Part shown: positions 35,232 to 45,867 of the stretch, in pieces
How positions within the stretch are numbered: the stretch's first letter is position 1
Layout: each line of letters starts with the position of its first letter
Assembly: GCF_000819765.1 (NCBI RefSeq)
Contig: NZ_CDBT01000027.1
Coordinates: forward strand, 1 to 64,000
Length of the DNA stretch: 64,000 bases
From: Aeromonas bivalvium
GTDB taxonomy: Bacteria; Pseudomonadota; Gammaproteobacteria; Enterobacterales; Aeromonadaceae
Reading direction: 5' to 3'
Made by a program: the position numbers and the translations under genes
Notes under the pieces: model-generated
Seen by the model: the letters and a program-made list of their open reading frames with translations, nothing else
Told to the model about the DNA's origin: nothing
Databases searched by the model: none

Positions 35232-36272
35232 TCAGGTGGGTTGCCAGAGCGCCTTGCCCCAGTGCGCGATGGCGCCGGCCATGGTCTTGGGATCGAGCTG
35301 ACTCATGTCCTCTGGATGATCGCTGTCCTCGGGCGGGCTGAATGCCAGGTGGCGTCCCTCCTGGTTGAGCGGGCGCCAGCGCAGCGGCCGGGCCGAGCGG
35401 TGCGCCGGGAAGAAGCCCACGGTCGGCACATCCAGGGCAGCCGCGATGTGCAGCGGCCCCGTGCTGCCCGCCATGAACAGGGCGGCATTGGCCAGCACCT
35501 GACAGAACTTGGGCAACCCCTCGTCGGAGCGATAAATCCAGCCGTTGCCACCATGGGCCAGCAGCTCGGCCGCCAGCTGCTCGGCCTTGGTCTCCTCCCC
35601 GGGCCCGGCGGTCAGCACGCACTGCAACTCGGGGCAGGCCTGATTGAGCTTGATGATGAGCCGGGCATATTGCGCAATGGAGAGGTTGTTGGCCGAGCCA
35701 CCACTGCCCGCGTGCACCATCAGCCAGGGACGCGCCACATCCAGGCCCAGCTTGCCGGCGGTTTCGGCACGCACCCTGGCCAGCTGCTGGGGTTCGAACG
35801 CCAGATAGGGCGCCTGCGGCTCGACCACGCTCGCCTGCTGATCGGCCAGGAAATGACGGATCAGGTCGAGGTTGTACTCATATTCCGGCTTCTGGGAGCG
35901 GGAGCGGCGCTGCACCAGGCGCTGGTTGTAGAGCACCTGGGCCAGCTTGGTGGCCGGGGCGAGCCGGTAGGGAATGTGGGCCTTCCACACCAGCTTGGCG
36001 TTGCGGGTGTTGGAGAACAGGCAGATGGAGGCATCGAAGGCGGCCGCCTTGATGCGGGCCAGCAGAGCGCGCTGTTGCTCCTTGTCGGCGTGGGCACCCG
36101 GATCCAGGATCACCTCGTCAATCCAGGGGCAGAGCCGTGCCAGCGGCGCAGTATAGCCGGGCACCAGGGCAGTCACATGACAGTTCATGGAGCGCTTGAG
36201 CATGGCAAAACTCGGCCAGGCCAGCATGAAGTCACCAATCTTGTCATTGCGAACAACCAGAATGCGTTTCAT
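35232..36272 (-). CDS. Glycosyltransferase family 9 (heptosyltransferase-like)
   Basis: A 346-residue GT-B protein of the heptosyltransferase family: KRILVVRNDKIGDFMLAWP at the N-terminus, VHAGSGGSANNLSIAQYA in the inter-domain region, and AGSTGPLHIAAALDVPTVGFF in the donor site. Most likely a core heptosyltransferase, possibly HepIII/IV-like, but the acceptor cannot be told. ATG 36272 has AAAGGGATC upstream. Divergent from coaD. Confidence 0.88.
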   Translation of the reverse strand: MKRILVVRNDKIGDFMLAWPSFAMLKRSMNCHVTALVPGYTAPLARLCPWIDEVILDPGAHADKEQQRALLARIKAAAFDASICLFSNTRNAKLVWKAHIPYRLAPATKLAQVLYNQRLVQRRSRSQKPEYEYNLDLIRHFLADQQASVVEPQAPYLAFEPQQLARVRAETAGKLGLDVARPWLMVHAGSGGSANNLSIAQYARLIIKLNQACPELQCVLTAGPGEETKAEQLAAELLAHGGNGWIYRSDEGLPKFCQVLANAALFMAGSTGPLHIAAALDVPTVGFFPAHRSARPLRWRPLNQEGRHLAFSPPEDSDHPEDMSQLDPKTMAGAIAHWGKALWQPT

Positions 36273-36340
36273 AAAAGATCCCTTTGCTCCCCACACCCAA
36301 GGCGGGAAGGCTGAATGCGCGATGGGGTATTCTTGCCTGA

Positions 36341-36892
<552 letters not shown>

Positions 36893-36903
36893 TCCCCTAA
36901 AAA

Positions 36904-36929
36904 GCAGAGCGGGCCCGAGCCCGCTCTGC
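36904..36929. terminator. 11-bp hairpin between coaD and DUF535 gene
   Basis: GCAGAGCGGGC pairs with GCCCGCTCTGC around CCGA between convergent genes. The A-run before it gives a U-run on the minus strand, so it should stop the DUF535 transcript and probably coaD too. Confidence 0.8.
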
Positions 36930-36930
36930 A

Positions 36931-37872
36931 TCATGCCTCCCGCTGCCACCGTTCCCGACAGGCGAGCGTCAGGGCATCCAGCCACTCGTAGCGACGCCGG
37001 TACATGGCCCGCTTCTTGGAAGCGATCTCCGTCAGCGGCTTGCGCACCACCGGGGCCAGGGTCACGAAGTTGGCATCCAGCACCTGGGCGCCAAACTCCT
37101 GCCACAACTCATCATAATCGGCCTGCAAATGGGCCTTCTGCTTGCTGCTGTAACGCCTGGCCTGGAACACATGGGCCCGCTTGCGCACCGCATTGACCCT
37201 GACGACCCCCATGGCTTCCGCCATCACCATCACCAGCATCACCACCAGCGACTTGGGCCGCAGACCGTGGCCCTCCTTGGTCAGCTCGCGCACCCGCTCC
37301 TGGGCCTGCGGGACATCGGGCTCCGGCCCCTGTACCGAGCCGATCACCAGGCTGAGGGCATCGGCCTGGCCCGCGAGGGAGAAGGCGCAGCTGTAGAGAC
37401 GTCGACCCTGCGGATCCACGATGGAGACGGCCAGCTCGGCCTCCCGCCTAAAGGTGCCGTCATGGCGCAGCACGATGCGACAGCCGCTTAGGGGATAATG
37501 TCCCAGGGTCACCCCCTCCCCCAGGTAGAGGGGGGCAATCAATGCCGGATAGCATTGTTGCAACAGCCGGTAGTGTTCAATCAGCATGCTCGCCCGCTGC
37601 CGCGCACTGGCGCTGGCAAACCGATAGGGGCGCAGGGGTTTGTCGAGCAGTTCGGGGTACTGGGCGGGCAGCGCCTTGAGCGGCTCGCTGCGAAACAGCT
37701 CGAACACCTGGATCATGGCGCGGCGATAGAGCAGGCTGCGCAGCACGAACTTGCCGCGCTTGAAGCCCAGGCGGCGGCCACCGTCCGGGTAAAGATAACG
37801 GGCCATGGCCAGGGCGCCATAGCGGGGTTGGCGGGAGAGTTGCTCCCAGCCGAAGAGGGCCTTGCTCGTCAT
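36931..37872 (-). CDS. DUF535 (VirK/YbjX) family protein
   Basis: A 313-residue protein matching the VirK/YbjX (DUF535) family: RYLYPDGGRRLGFKRGKFVLRS region, LGEGVTLGHYPLSGCRI, LYSCAFSLAG, IGSVQGP and the C-terminal AMYRRRYEWLDAL. The family is linked to membrane homeostasis and peptide resistance in enterics, but the biochemical role is unknown. ATG 37872 is chosen over a longer open frame for family length. Downstream of mutM with a 106-nt gap. Confidence 0.85.
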   Translation of the reverse strand: MTSKALFGWEQLSRQPRYGALAMARYLYPDGGRRLGFKRGKFVLRSLLYRRAMIQVFELFRSEPLKALPAQYPELLDKPLRPYRFASASARQRASMLIEHYRLLQQCYPALIAPLYLGEGVTLGHYPLSGCRIVLRHDGTFRREAELAVSIVDPQGRRLYSCAFSLAGQADALSLVIGSVQGPEPDVPQAQERVRELTKEGHGLRPKSLVVMLVMVMAEAMGVVRVNAVRKRAHVFQARRYSSKQKAHLQADYDELWQEFGAQVLDANFVTLAPVVRKPLTEIASKKRAMYRRRYEWLDALTLACRERWQREA

Positions 37873-37978
37873 AACCGGATCTCCTGCCACCTGAATGGGG
37901 GGCGATCCTAGGATTGACGGCCGCGCACTGCAATCGGCTGGCAACACTTGCTTACAACTTCTCCAAATAAGTCCCTTG

Positions 37979-38791
37979 TCAATGCTGACACTGGCTGCAG
38001 AACACTGTGGTGCGCTGGCCGATGCGGATCTCGGTCAAGGGCTGCTGACACTGGTGGCAGGGCTGGCCCCCACGGCCATAGACCTGCAATTGCTGCACGA
38101 AGTAACCGGGCTTGCCATCGGCGCTGGTGAAGTCCTTGAGGGTGGTGCCCCCCTGGACAATGGCCGCCGCCAGCACCCGCTTGATCTCGGCCACCAGGGT
38201 CGTCAATCGCTCGCCGCTCACCTCGCCCGCCGCCCGTTTGGGATGGATGCTGGCGGCATAGAGCGCCTCGTTGGCGTAGATGTTGCCCACCCCGACCACC
38301 ACATGATTATCCATCAGGAAGGTCTTGATGGCGGTGCTGCGCCCCCTGGCCCGCTCCCGCAGATAGTCGGCGTTGAAGGCGTCGGTCAGCGGCTCGGGCC
38401 CCAGCTTGGCCAGCAGGGCGTGGGCCTCGGCCGGCTCACGGGTCCAGAGCAGGGCCCCGAAGCGGCGCGGGTCGTTGAGCCGCAGCAGCTTGCCGTTGGC
38501 GAGCTCTATGTCCACGTGATCGTGCTTCTCGGCCGGGGTGCCGATGTCCAGCACCCGCAGGCTGCCGGACATGCCAAGGTGCAGGATGGCGGTGCCGAAG
38601 TCGGTCTCCAGCAGCAGGTACTTGGCGCGGCGACTGACCCTGTGGATGGTGAGGTTCACCAACTCCTGGATTTCACCTGGCACCGGCCAGCGCAGGCGGC
38701 CGTCTCGCACCACCACACGGGTGACCTGGATGCCGGTGAGCCAGGGGGAAATGCCCTGGCGGCTGACTTCGACTTCGGGTAATTCGGGCAT
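37979..38791 (-). CDS. mutM: Formamidopyrimidine-DNA glycosylase
   Basis: A 270-residue bifunctional glycosylase/AP lyase that removes 8-oxoguanine and Fapy lesions. The catalytic N-terminus MPELPEVE (Pro2, Glu3) is intact, with the conserved NIYANEALY helix, and a C-terminal zinc finger is formed by CHQCQQPL...FCSQCQ. ATG 38791 gives this N-terminus, which must be exact for activity. It follows a small unknown gene by 16 nt and lies downstream of rpmBG as in E. coli. Confidence 0.97.
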   Translation of the reverse strand: MPELPEVEVSRQGISPWLTGIQVTRVVVRDGRLRWPVPGEIQELVNLTIHRVSRRAKYLLLETDFGTAILHLGMSGSLRVLDIGTPAEKHDHVDIELANGKLLRLNDPRRFGALLWTREPAEAHALLAKLGPEPLTDAFNADYLRERARGRSTAIKTFLMDNHVVVGVGNIYANEALYAASIHPKRAAGEVSGERLTTLVAEIKRVLAAAIVQGGTTLKDFTSADGKPGYFVQQLQVYGRGGQPCHQCQQPLTEIRIGQRTTVFCSQCQH

Positions 38792-38807
38792 CTCGTCCTC
38801 TTTGGGG

Positions 38808-39263
38808 TCAGGGTGCGGGTTTGAGCAGGTCACGATACTGATCGGCGGAGAGGGCCAGCCAGCGATCTTGCGCCAGACGAACGGCATAGCGGCCATTGTC
38901 CTGATAGAGCGCCAGAGTCATCGGCTCTCCCTGGCCCGCCAGCCAGACGGCCACCTCGACCGGCGCGCCGCGCAGCGGGTCACTCGACGGCAGCTGCCAG
39001 CCTTGCCATTGCGCGATCCGACCGGCCAGGGCACTGCTGTCCAGCCCCAGATCCGGCACGCTGCGCCAGCCCTGCCCAATCCGCTCAACGCGCCAGCTCG
39101 GGCCCTGCCAACTGAGTACCACGGCACTGTCAGGCAACAGGCCATGGTGCCGCTGGGCACTGTTTTCCTGCTGGGCCTGCTCGAGGCGATGCAGCAGCAC
39201 TATCACCGCCAATACCGCCACTATGATGACGTTGTTCCAGCCTTTACGGCTCAGTTTTACCAT
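38808..39263 (-). CDS. Membrane-anchored protein upstream of mutM, unknown function
   Basis: A 151-residue protein with a single N-terminal helix (about 11-24, [17 protein letters not shown]) and a mainly beta exported domain rich in Trp and Gln ([19 protein letters not shown]). No motif is recognised. It lies 16 nt before mutM, probably in one transcript with it, and after the rpmG terminator. Confidence 0.72.
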   Translation of the reverse strand: MVKLSRKGWNNVIIVAVLAVIVLLHRLEQAQQENSAQRHHGLLPDSAVVLSWQGPSWRVERIGQGWRSVPDLGLDSSALAGRIAQWQGWQLPSSDPLRGAPVEVAVWLAGQGEPMTLALYQDNGRYAVRLAQDRWLALSADQYRDLLKPAP

Positions 39264-39314
39264 GACAAGCCTCCGTTCGAGTCGGCAGTGTACTGAATTT
39301 GGGCCATAAAAAAA

Positions 39315-39331
39315 CCCGGCACTAGGCCGGG
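39315..39331 (-). terminator. Terminator of the rpmBG operon
   Basis: CCCGGC/GCCGGG stem around 5 nt with a long T-run on the minus strand (TTTTTTTATGG), about 23 nt after the rpmG stop. Confidence 0.88.
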
Positions 39332-39353
39332 CTTTTGCAACAAAACCAAGTGA

Positions 39354-39521
39354 TTACTTGATTTTGCCTTCTTTGTAGATCACATGCTGACGAATCACGG
39401 GATCAAATTTCTTGATCTCCATTTTTTCGGGCATGGTGCGCTTGTTCTTGGTAGTGGTATAGAAGTGACCAGTACCGGCGCTGGAGTTCAGGCGAATCTT
39501 ATCGCGAATACCTTTAGCCAT
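39354..39521 (-). CDS. rpmG: 50S ribosomal protein L33
   Basis: A 55-residue ribosomal protein, the exact bacterial L33 length: [20 protein letters not shown], then [21 protein letters not shown]. The CxxC zinc motifs of some L33 paralogues are absent, so this is the zinc-independent type. It follows rpmB by 11 nt and ends in a strong terminator. Confidence 0.97.
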   Translation of the reverse strand: MAKGIRDKIRLNSSAGTGHFYTTTKNKRTMPEKMEIKKFDPVIRQHVIYKEGKIK

Positions 39522-39532
39522 GATCTAATTCC

Positions 39533-39769
39533 TTATACCTTAACGCCGCTGGCACGCAGTTCAGCCAGAACCACTTCAACGCCGCGCTTGTCGATGATAC
39601 GCATGCCTTTTGCGGATACGCGCAGGCTTACGAAGCGTTTTTCACTCTCAACCCAGAAACGGTGAGTGTGCAGGTTCGGCAGGAAACGACGCTTGGTAGC
39701 GTTGTTAGCGTGCGAACGGTTGTTACCAACTGCCGGGCGCTTGCCGGTTACTTGGCATACTCTAGACAT
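39533..39769 (-). CDS. rpmB: 50S ribosomal protein L28
   Basis: A 78-residue L28: [20 protein letters not shown], then [16 protein letters not shown]. The frame is open 38 codons upstream, but ATG 39769 gives the universal N-terminus. Only one zinc-type Cys remains, so it is the non-zinc form. Co-transcribed with rpmG. Confidence 0.97.
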
Positions 39770-39905
39770 GTCAGTCTCTCCAAATCTTACTTCATTGCTC
39801 GAGCAAATATCTGCCCCGCTGGCCTTCGATTGCGGGGCAAACAGAAGGCGGCATTTTATACAGCATCCGTGATCAAAGATCAACTAATACAGAGCCAGAG
39901 CCCGG

Positions 39906-40580
39906 TTATAACCAACCACGCTCTGCAAAAGAAACCGTGATGCCGTCACCGATCACCAAGTGATCCAGCACTCTGATATCGATCAGGGCCAGGGCGGCCA
40001 AGATACGATCTGTGATCTGACGGTCGGCCCGACTGGGCTCGGCCACGCCAGACGGGTGATTATGCGCCAGAATGACGGCCGCTGCATTATGTTTGAGTGC
40101 TATCTGCACGATTTCTCTGGGCCAGACACTCGCCGAATCCAGGGTGCCGTAAAAAAGTTCGACAAACTTGATCACCCTGTGCTGGTTGTCGAGCAGCAGC
40201 AGGGCAAACACCTCCCGCGGCCGGTCCCGCAGCTGGGCCTGCAAATAGTCCCGGGTCAGCTGGGGCGAGGTGAGCGCATCCCCCCGCTGCAGCTGCTCGG
40301 CAAGATGACGCCGGCCCATCTCGAGCACCGCCTGCAACTGGGCATATTTGGCTGGCCCCAGGCCATGGGCGGCGCAGAACAGCTGCTGATCGGCCCCCAG
40401 CAATGCCCGCAGCGAACCAAACTCCCCCAACAACTGGCGCGCAAGATCCACGGCACTCAGGCCACTGACCCCGGTGCGCAGGAAGATCGCCAGCAGCTCG
40501 GCGTCGGAGAGTCCCGCCGCCCCCTGCAGCAACAACTTCTCCCGCGGACGCTCCCCTTCTGGCCACTCTTTGATACTCAT
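39906..40580 (-). CDS. radC: RadC family JAMM-domain protein
   Basis: 224 residues. An N-terminal HhH-like helical part ([25 protein letters not shown]) precedes a JAMM/MPN-like domain with the metal motif AHNHPSG and the downstream Asp in [12 protein letters not shown]. The family was named for DNA repair, but its real role is unsettled. Chromosomal copy between rpmB and coaBC, divergent from the latter, as in E. coli. Confidence 0.95.
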   Translation of the reverse strand: MSIKEWPEGERPREKLLLQGAAGLSDAELLAIFLRTGVSGLSAVDLARQLLGEFGSLRALLGADQQLFCAAHGLGPAKYAQLQAVLEMGRRHLAEQLQRGDALTSPQLTRDYLQAQLRDRPREVFALLLLDNQHRVIKFVELFYGTLDSASVWPREIVQIALKHNAAAVILAHNHPSGVAEPSRADRQITDRILAALALIDIRVLDHLVIGDGITVSFAERGWL

Positions 40581-40724
40581 ATGTCACCCTCCCTGTACCG
40601 CCGAGCGAAACCGGGCAACGTTTGGCGAGAGCCTGACCACAAGTCGTCCATGTCAGCCTCTGTCGTCACCCTCAGGCTGTGTTATCTTAGCCGACCAGTC
40701 AGAAACGAGCCGGAAGCAAAGCAG

Positions 40725-41927
40725 ATGAGATTGGCCGATAAACGCATCCTGTTGGGGATCAGCGGCGGCATTGCCGCCTACAAGAGTGCCGAACTGGTGC
40801 GCCGCCTGAAAGATCAGGGTGCCGAGGTGCGGGTGGTGATGACCCGCTCCGCCAAGGAGTTCATCACCCCGCTGACCCTGCAGGCGGTCTCTGGCCACCC
40901 CGTCGCCGATAGCCTGCTCGACCCCGCCGCCGAGGCGGGCATGGGCCACATCGAGCTGGCCAAGTGGGCCGATCTGATCCTGATCGCCCCGGCCAGTGCC
41001 AACCTGATGGCCCGCATGGCGGCCGGTATGGCAGACGAGCTGCTCACCACCCTCTGCCTGGCGACGCCGGCCCAAGTGGCACTGGCACCCGCCATGAACC
41101 AGCAGATGTATCTCAACGCCGCCACCCAGGCCAACCTCAAGACCCTGGCCAGCCGCGGCATCCTGCTGTGGGGGCCGGATTCCGGCAGCCAGGCCTGCGG
41201 CGACGTGGGCCCGGGTCGCATGCTGGATCCCCTGGCACTGGTGGAGCGCTGCTGCCAGCAGCTGGCCGTCGAACCGCTGTTGGCGGGGGTCACATTGCTA
41301 CTCACCGCAGGGCCGACCCGGGAGGCCCTGGATCCGGTGCGTTACATCAGCAACCACAGCTCCGGCAAGATGGGCTATGCCATCGCTCGCGCCGCCCGTG
41401 AGGCAGGCGCCGACGTCACTCTGGTGAGCGGACCCGTCGCCCTGGCCACGCCACAGGGGGTCGAGCGGATCGACGTGGAGAGCGCTCAGCAGATGCACCA
41501 GGCAGTGATGAGCCGGGTCGGCGCGTGCGATCTCTTCATCGGCTGCGCCGCCGTGGCGGATTATCGTCCGGCGCAGGTGGCTCCTCAGAAGATCAAGAAG
41601 AGCGGCGACAACGATCAGATGACCCTGGCCCTGGTCAAGAATCCCGACATCATCGCCGCCGTGGGCGCCCTGGCCGAAAAGCCGTTTACCGTGGGATTTG
41701 CCGCCGAAACCGTGGATGTGGAACAATACGCCCTCGATAAATTGCGACGAAAGCGGCTGGACATGATCGCCGCCAACGATGTCTCCCAAGCCGGGCAGGG
41801 CTTCAATGCCGATGACAACGCCCTCGCCGTTTTCTGGCAAGGAGGGCAGGCCACCCTGCCCCTGGCCGACAAGCTGACACTGGCCCGTCATCTTGTCGCC
41901 CTGATTGCGCACCATTATCGATCATGA
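40725..41927 (+). CDS. coaBC: Bifunctional phosphopantothenoylcysteine decarboxylase/synthase CoaBC
   Basis: A 400-residue fusion of the flavin-dependent decarboxylase (CoaC, about 1-185) and the CTP-dependent phosphopantothenate-cysteine ligase (CoaB), two consecutive steps of coenzyme A synthesis. CoaC motifs: [28 protein letters not shown], and PAMNQQMY. CoaB motifs: [21 protein letters not shown] and KIKK. ATG 40725 gives the family start; the frame is open much further upstream antisense to radC. The ligase-fold end abuts a repeat region before dut. Confidence 0.96.
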   Translation: MRLADKRILLGISGGIAAYKSAELVRRLKDQGAEVRVVMTRSAKEFITPLTLQAVSGHPVADSLLDPAAEAGMGHIELAKWADLILIAPASANLMARMAAGMADELLTTLCLATPAQVALAPAMNQQMYLNAATQANLKTLASRGILLWGPDSGSQACGDVGPGRMLDPLALVERCCQQLAVEPLLAGVTLLLTAGPTREALDPVRYISNHSSGKMGYAIARAAREAGADVTLVSGPVALATPQGVERIDVESAQQMHQAVMSRVGACDLFIGCAAVADYRPAQVAPQKIKKSGDNDQMTLALVKNPDIIAAVGALAEKPFTVGFAAETVDVEQYALDKLRRKRLDMIAANDVSQAGQGFNADDNALAVFWQGGQATLPLADKLTLARHLVALIAHHYRS

Positions 41928-41970
41928 GCCCATTGAACATGCCGGGAGCCCCGCAGGCTCCCGCAGTACT

Positions 41971-42115
41971 ACCCGATCGCCCCCGGGCGATCCCATTGAA
42001 AAACGGTTCATGACGACACCGATGGCGTCGAAGATCCCGGGCGCTCACGTAAGCGCCTACTGAACCACCCGATCGCCCCCGGGCGATCCCATTGAAAAAT
42101 GATTCATGACGACAC
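41971..42115 (+). repeat. Duplicated dut leader (two 49-nt direct repeats)
   Basis: Copies at 41971-42019 and 42067-42115 match at 47 of 49 positions and repeat every 96 nt. Each carries a GATCGCCC/GGGCGATC hairpin followed by CCCATTGAAAAA and an ATGACGACAC start. In the second copy this ATG is the dut start. In the first it opens a 17-codon ORF that stops at 42061-42063. Homology weakly continues (GAAGATCC) past the 49 nt. Confidence 0.9.
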
Positions 42116-42564
42116 AAATTGAACTGAAGATCCTGGATGCCCGCATCGGCACCGAATTTCCCCTGCCCGCCTATGCCACACCGGGTTCAGCCGGCATGGA
42201 TCTGCGTGCCCTGCTCGATCAGGCCATCACGCTGGCACCGGGTGAAACCACCCTTATCCCCACCGGCCTCGCCATCCATATTCAGGATCCGGGTCTGTGC
42301 GCTACCATCTTGCCCCGCTCCGGCCTCGGCCATAAGCACGGTATCGTGCTGGGCAACCTGGTCGGTCTCATCGATTCCGACTACCAGGGACAGCTGATGA
42401 TCTCGGTGTGGAACCGGGGCAACGACAGCTTCACCGTTCAGCCCGGCGAGCGCATCGCCCAGCTGGTGATCCTGCCAGTGGTTCAGGCTCGCTTCCAATT
42501 GGTCGATGAGTTCAATCAGAGCGAGCGAGGTGAAGGCGGTTTTGGTTCTTCTGGTCGCCAATAA
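42106..42564 (+). CDS. dut: dUTP diphosphatase
   Basis: A 152-residue trimeric dUTPase that hydrolyses dUTP to dUMP, keeping uracil out of DNA and supplying dTMP synthesis. All five motifs are present: [33 protein letters not shown] and the C-terminal [10 protein letters not shown]. The start lies within the second copy of a duplicated leader, so ribosome binding may be affected by its hairpin. slmA follows on the same strand. Confidence 0.97.
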   Translation: MTTQIELKILDARIGTEFPLPAYATPGSAGMDLRALLDQAITLAPGETTLIPTGLAIHIQDPGLCATILPRSGLGHKHGIVLGNLVGLIDSDYQGQLMISVWNRGNDSFTVQPGERIAQLVILPVVQARFQLVDEFNQSERGEGGFGSSGRQ

Positions 42565-42635
42565 CAAGACCCGGCGCAGCCCCTGGCTGCGGCGCTAAAT
42601 AACAGAATCAAGCCATTGTTTTTTTAGGGGAATCC

Positions 42636-43232
42636 ATGGCAAGCAGTAATCAGAAACAGAGTCGACGCGACCAGATCCTGCAGGCGCTCGCCCACATGCT
42701 GGAGACCAGCCCGGGTCAGCGCATCACCACGGCCCGGCTCGCGGCCGAGGTGGGTGTCTCGGAGGCGGCCCTCTATCGTCACTTTCCCAGCAAGGCACGG
42801 ATGTTTGAGGGGCTGATCGACTTCATCGAGGATTCCCTGCTGTCACGGGTCAACATGATCCTGGCCGACGAGAAGGACACCATGGCCCGCTGCCACCACA
42901 TACTGCAGCTGCTGCTGGTGTTTGCAGAGCGCAACCCGGGCATCACCCGCATCCTCAATGGCGATGCCCTGCTGGGGGAGCATGACAGGCTGCGGGACCG
43001 CATCAGCATCCTGTTCGACAAGCTGGAGACCCAGCTCAAGCAGGTGCTGCGGGAGAAGCGGTTGCGGGAGGGGCAGGGCTTTCAGCTGGACGAGACCATG
43101 CTGGCCAACCTGCTGCTGGCCTATACCGAGGGCCGGATCAGCCAGTTCGTGCGCTCCGAGTTCAAGCTCAAGCCAACGGCGGATTTCGAAGATCAGTGGC
43201 AGTTCATCCGCAGCCAGCTGCTGCAGAGCTGA
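42636..43232 (+). CDS. slmA: Nucleoid occlusion factor SlmA
   Basis: A 198-residue TetR-family DNA-binding protein that binds chromosomal sites and disrupts FtsZ polymers over the nucleoid. The N-terminal helix-turn-helix is [29 protein letters not shown] (residues about 29-58). The C-terminal dimer domain shows [17 protein letters not shown] and the long helix ending in [13 protein letters not shown] is AGGGGA. Downstream of dut, as in enterics. Confidence 0.96.
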   Translation: MASSNQKQSRRDQILQALAHMLETSPGQRITTARLAAEVGVSEAALYRHFPSKARMFEGLIDFIEDSLLSRVNMILADEKDTMARCHHILQLLLVFAERNPGITRILNGDALLGEHDRLRDRISILFDKLETQLKQVLREKRLREGQGFQLDETMLANLLLAYTEGRISQFVRSEFKLKPTADFEDQWQFIRSQLLQS

Positions 43233-43373
43233 CTCTGCCTATATGAGAGGAGGCCCTTGGCCTTCTCCTTGTTTTATGGCAGAACTGAACGGGTCTCGAC
43301 CACCTGCGACCCAGGTTGTCGCACCATGCTGCTATAGTCCGACGTTTTGATGAATTAACCCACAGGAAGTTCT

Positions 43374-44210
43374 ATGGAACCCGAAATCATTGCCGAAGCG
43401 CAAACCTGGCTGGTCAACAATCAGGGTCTGCTCATCGAGTACGGCGTCAACATCGCCGCCGCCCTGGTCACCCTGCTCATCGGTTATCTCGCCGCCAACC
43501 TGATCAGCAACGGCGTCGAGCGCGTCATGAAGGCCCGCAACCTCGACACTACCGTGACCCACTTCGTCGGCAGCGTGCTCAAGTATGCCCTGCTGGTGTT
43601 CGTCGTCATCGCCGCCCTGGGCCGGGTCGGGGTGCAGACCGCCTCCTTCGTCGCCATTATCGGTGCCGCCGGCCTGGCCATCGGTCTGGCGCTGCAAGGC
43701 TCCCTTTCCAACTTTGCCGCCGGCTTCCTGCTGATCATCTTCCGCCCCATCAAGGCCGGTGAGTTCATCGAGGTGGCTGGCACCTCAGGATCGGTGCAGT
43801 CGGTACAGCTGTTCACCACGACCCTCACCTCGCCGGACAACAAGATGGTGGTGGTGCCCAACTCCGCCATCCTCAACGGCAACATAGTCAACTACTCGCG
43901 CATGGACACCCGTCGGGTCGACATGACCTTCGGCATCGGCTATGGCTCTGATCTGCGCAAGGCCAAGCAGCTGCTGGAGCGGCTGATCAGCGAGGAGCCC
44001 CGTATCCTGAAGGATCAGGCCGTCACCATCGCCGTCGGTGCCCTGGCCGACTCCTCGGTCAATATCGTGGTGCGCCCCTGGGTCAAGACCGCCGACTACT
44101 GGGGCGTCTGGTTCGATTTCCACGAGAAGGTGAAGCTGGCCTTCGATGCAGAAGGCATCGAGATCCCCTTCCCGCAGATGGCGCTGCACATGCAAAAGCA
44201 GGTCGCCTGA
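43374..44210 (+). CDS. mscS: Small-conductance mechanosensitive channel MscS
   Basis: A 278-residue MscS channel that opens under membrane tension to release solutes in hypo-osmotic shock. Three N-terminal helices end in the Gly/Ala-rich pore helix IIGAAGLAIGLALQGSLSNFAAGF (about 93-115), followed by the beta domain FRPIKAGEFIEV, VVVPNSAILNGNIVNYS, and the alpha/beta vestibule. It lies between slmA and pyrE, which are neighbours in E. coli, so it is an insertion in the conserved order. Strong terminator follows. Confidence 0.95.
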   Translation: MEPEIIAEAQTWLVNNQGLLIEYGVNIAAALVTLLIGYLAANLISNGVERVMKARNLDTTVTHFVGSVLKYALLVFVVIAALGRVGVQTASFVAIIGAAGLAIGLALQGSLSNFAAGFLLIIFRPIKAGEFIEVAGTSGSVQSVQLFTTTLTSPDNKMVVVPNSAILNGNIVNYSRMDTRRVDMTFGIGYGSDLRKAKQLLERLISEEPRILKDQAVTIAVGALADSSVNIVVRPWVKTADYWGVWFDFHEKVKLAFDAEGIEIPFPQMALHMQKQVA

Positions 44211-44220
44211 CCATGAAAAA

Positions 44221-44237
44221 GCCGCTCGATGAGCGGC
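44221..44237. terminator. Terminator between mscS and pyrE
   Basis: GCCGCTC/GAGCGGC around GAT, with AAAAA before and TTTTTTT after. It is a textbook bidirectional Rho-independent terminator for the convergent genes. Confidence 0.92.
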
Positions 44238-44266
44238 TTTTTTTATGCTGATGGCGCCAACCGCCG

Positions 44267-44920
44267 TCAGATGCCGTATTGGGCGCGATAGGCCTTCATG
44301 GCCGCCAGTTGCGCCGCCAGCTCCGGCTGCTCGGCCTGCTTCTCTTCCAGATACTGGATCAAATCGCTCATCTGGATGATGGCGATGATGTGGGCGCCGT
44401 AGTCACGCTCCACTTCCTGGATGGCGGAGAGCTCGCCCTTGCCCTTCTCCTGACGGTCCAGGGCGATCAGCACCCCGGCCAGGGAGGCGCCGTTGGCCTG
44501 GATCAGATCCATGGATTCGCGGATGGCGGTCCCGGCGGTGATGACATCGTCCACCAGCATGATGCGCCCCTTGAGCGGGCTGCCCACCAGATTGCCGCCC
44601 TCGCCGTGATCCTTGGCCTCCTTGCGGTTGAAGCACCAGGGCACGTCCACGTCGTGCTGCTCCACCAGTTGCACCGCGGTGGCGGAGGCGATGGGGATCC
44701 CCTTGTAGGCCGGGCCAAACAGCACGTCGAATTCGATGCCGGCATCCATCAGGGCGGCGGCATAGAAGCGGCCGAGGCGGGCCAGGTCGCGGCCGCTGTT
44801 GAACAGGCCGGCGTTGAAGAAGTAGGGGCTCTTGCGGCCGGATTTCAGGGTGAATTCACCGAATTTGAGAACCTGTTTCTCCAGGGCGAACTCGATAAAT
44901 TGACGCTGGTAGGCTTTCAT
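44267..44920 (-). CDS. pyrE: Orotate phosphoribosyltransferase
   Basis: A 217-residue enzyme that makes OMP from orotate and PRPP in pyrimidine synthesis. The PRPP site [17 protein letters not shown] is intact, as is [14 protein letters not shown] near the N-terminus. It follows rph at about 80 nt. Between the two is a GC hairpin with a run of T, placed as in the UTP-sensitive pyrE attenuator of E. coli. Confidence 0.97.
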   Translation of the reverse strand: MKAYQRQFIEFALEKQVLKFGEFTLKSGRKSPYFFNAGLFNSGRDLARLGRFYAAALMDAGIEFDVLFGPAYKGIPIASATAVQLVEQHDVDVPWCFNRKEAKDHGEGGNLVGSPLKGRIMLVDDVITAGTAIRESMDLIQANGASLAGVLIALDRQEKGKGELSAIQEVERDYGAHIIAIIQMSDLIQYLEEKQAEQPELAAQLAAMKAYRAQYGI

Positions 44921-44965
44921 TCTGGCTCCTTGCTTGGCTTGTCGTTGACTGGTGTGGGGGTATAA

Positions 44966-44991
44966 AAAAACGCGGTCAATGCCGCGTTTTT
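44966..44991 (-). promoter_or_regulatory. Putative pyrE attenuator hairpin
   Basis: On the minus strand, AAAAACGCGG pairs with CCGCGTTTTT around 6 nt and is followed by TTATA. It starts 12 nt after the rph stop and ends about 45 nt before the pyrE start. In E. coli translation of the rph end coupled to UTP-sensitive pausing disrupts this terminator; the same arrangement is seen here. Confidence 0.8.
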
Positions 44992-45003
44992 CAAATCAGA
45001 AAT

Positions 45004-45720
<717 letters not shown>

Positions 45721-45867
45721 GGGACTGACCTCTGGGCTGGCTCAAATTGGCGGGGGATTATAAGTGATCCCGCCCCAAATATCAGCCGCTAAAACCACGC
45801 CGTCGGCTGACGGGGCAAGCCCGGCTGAGTATACTGGCCACACACTTCATCAAGCCCGGAACAATCA

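Noticed and set aside
41803-42117. Minus-strand ORF with an internal repeat ([16 protein letters not shown] twice)
   Set aside because: The repeat is the antisense translation of the duplicated dut leader, not a protein repeat.
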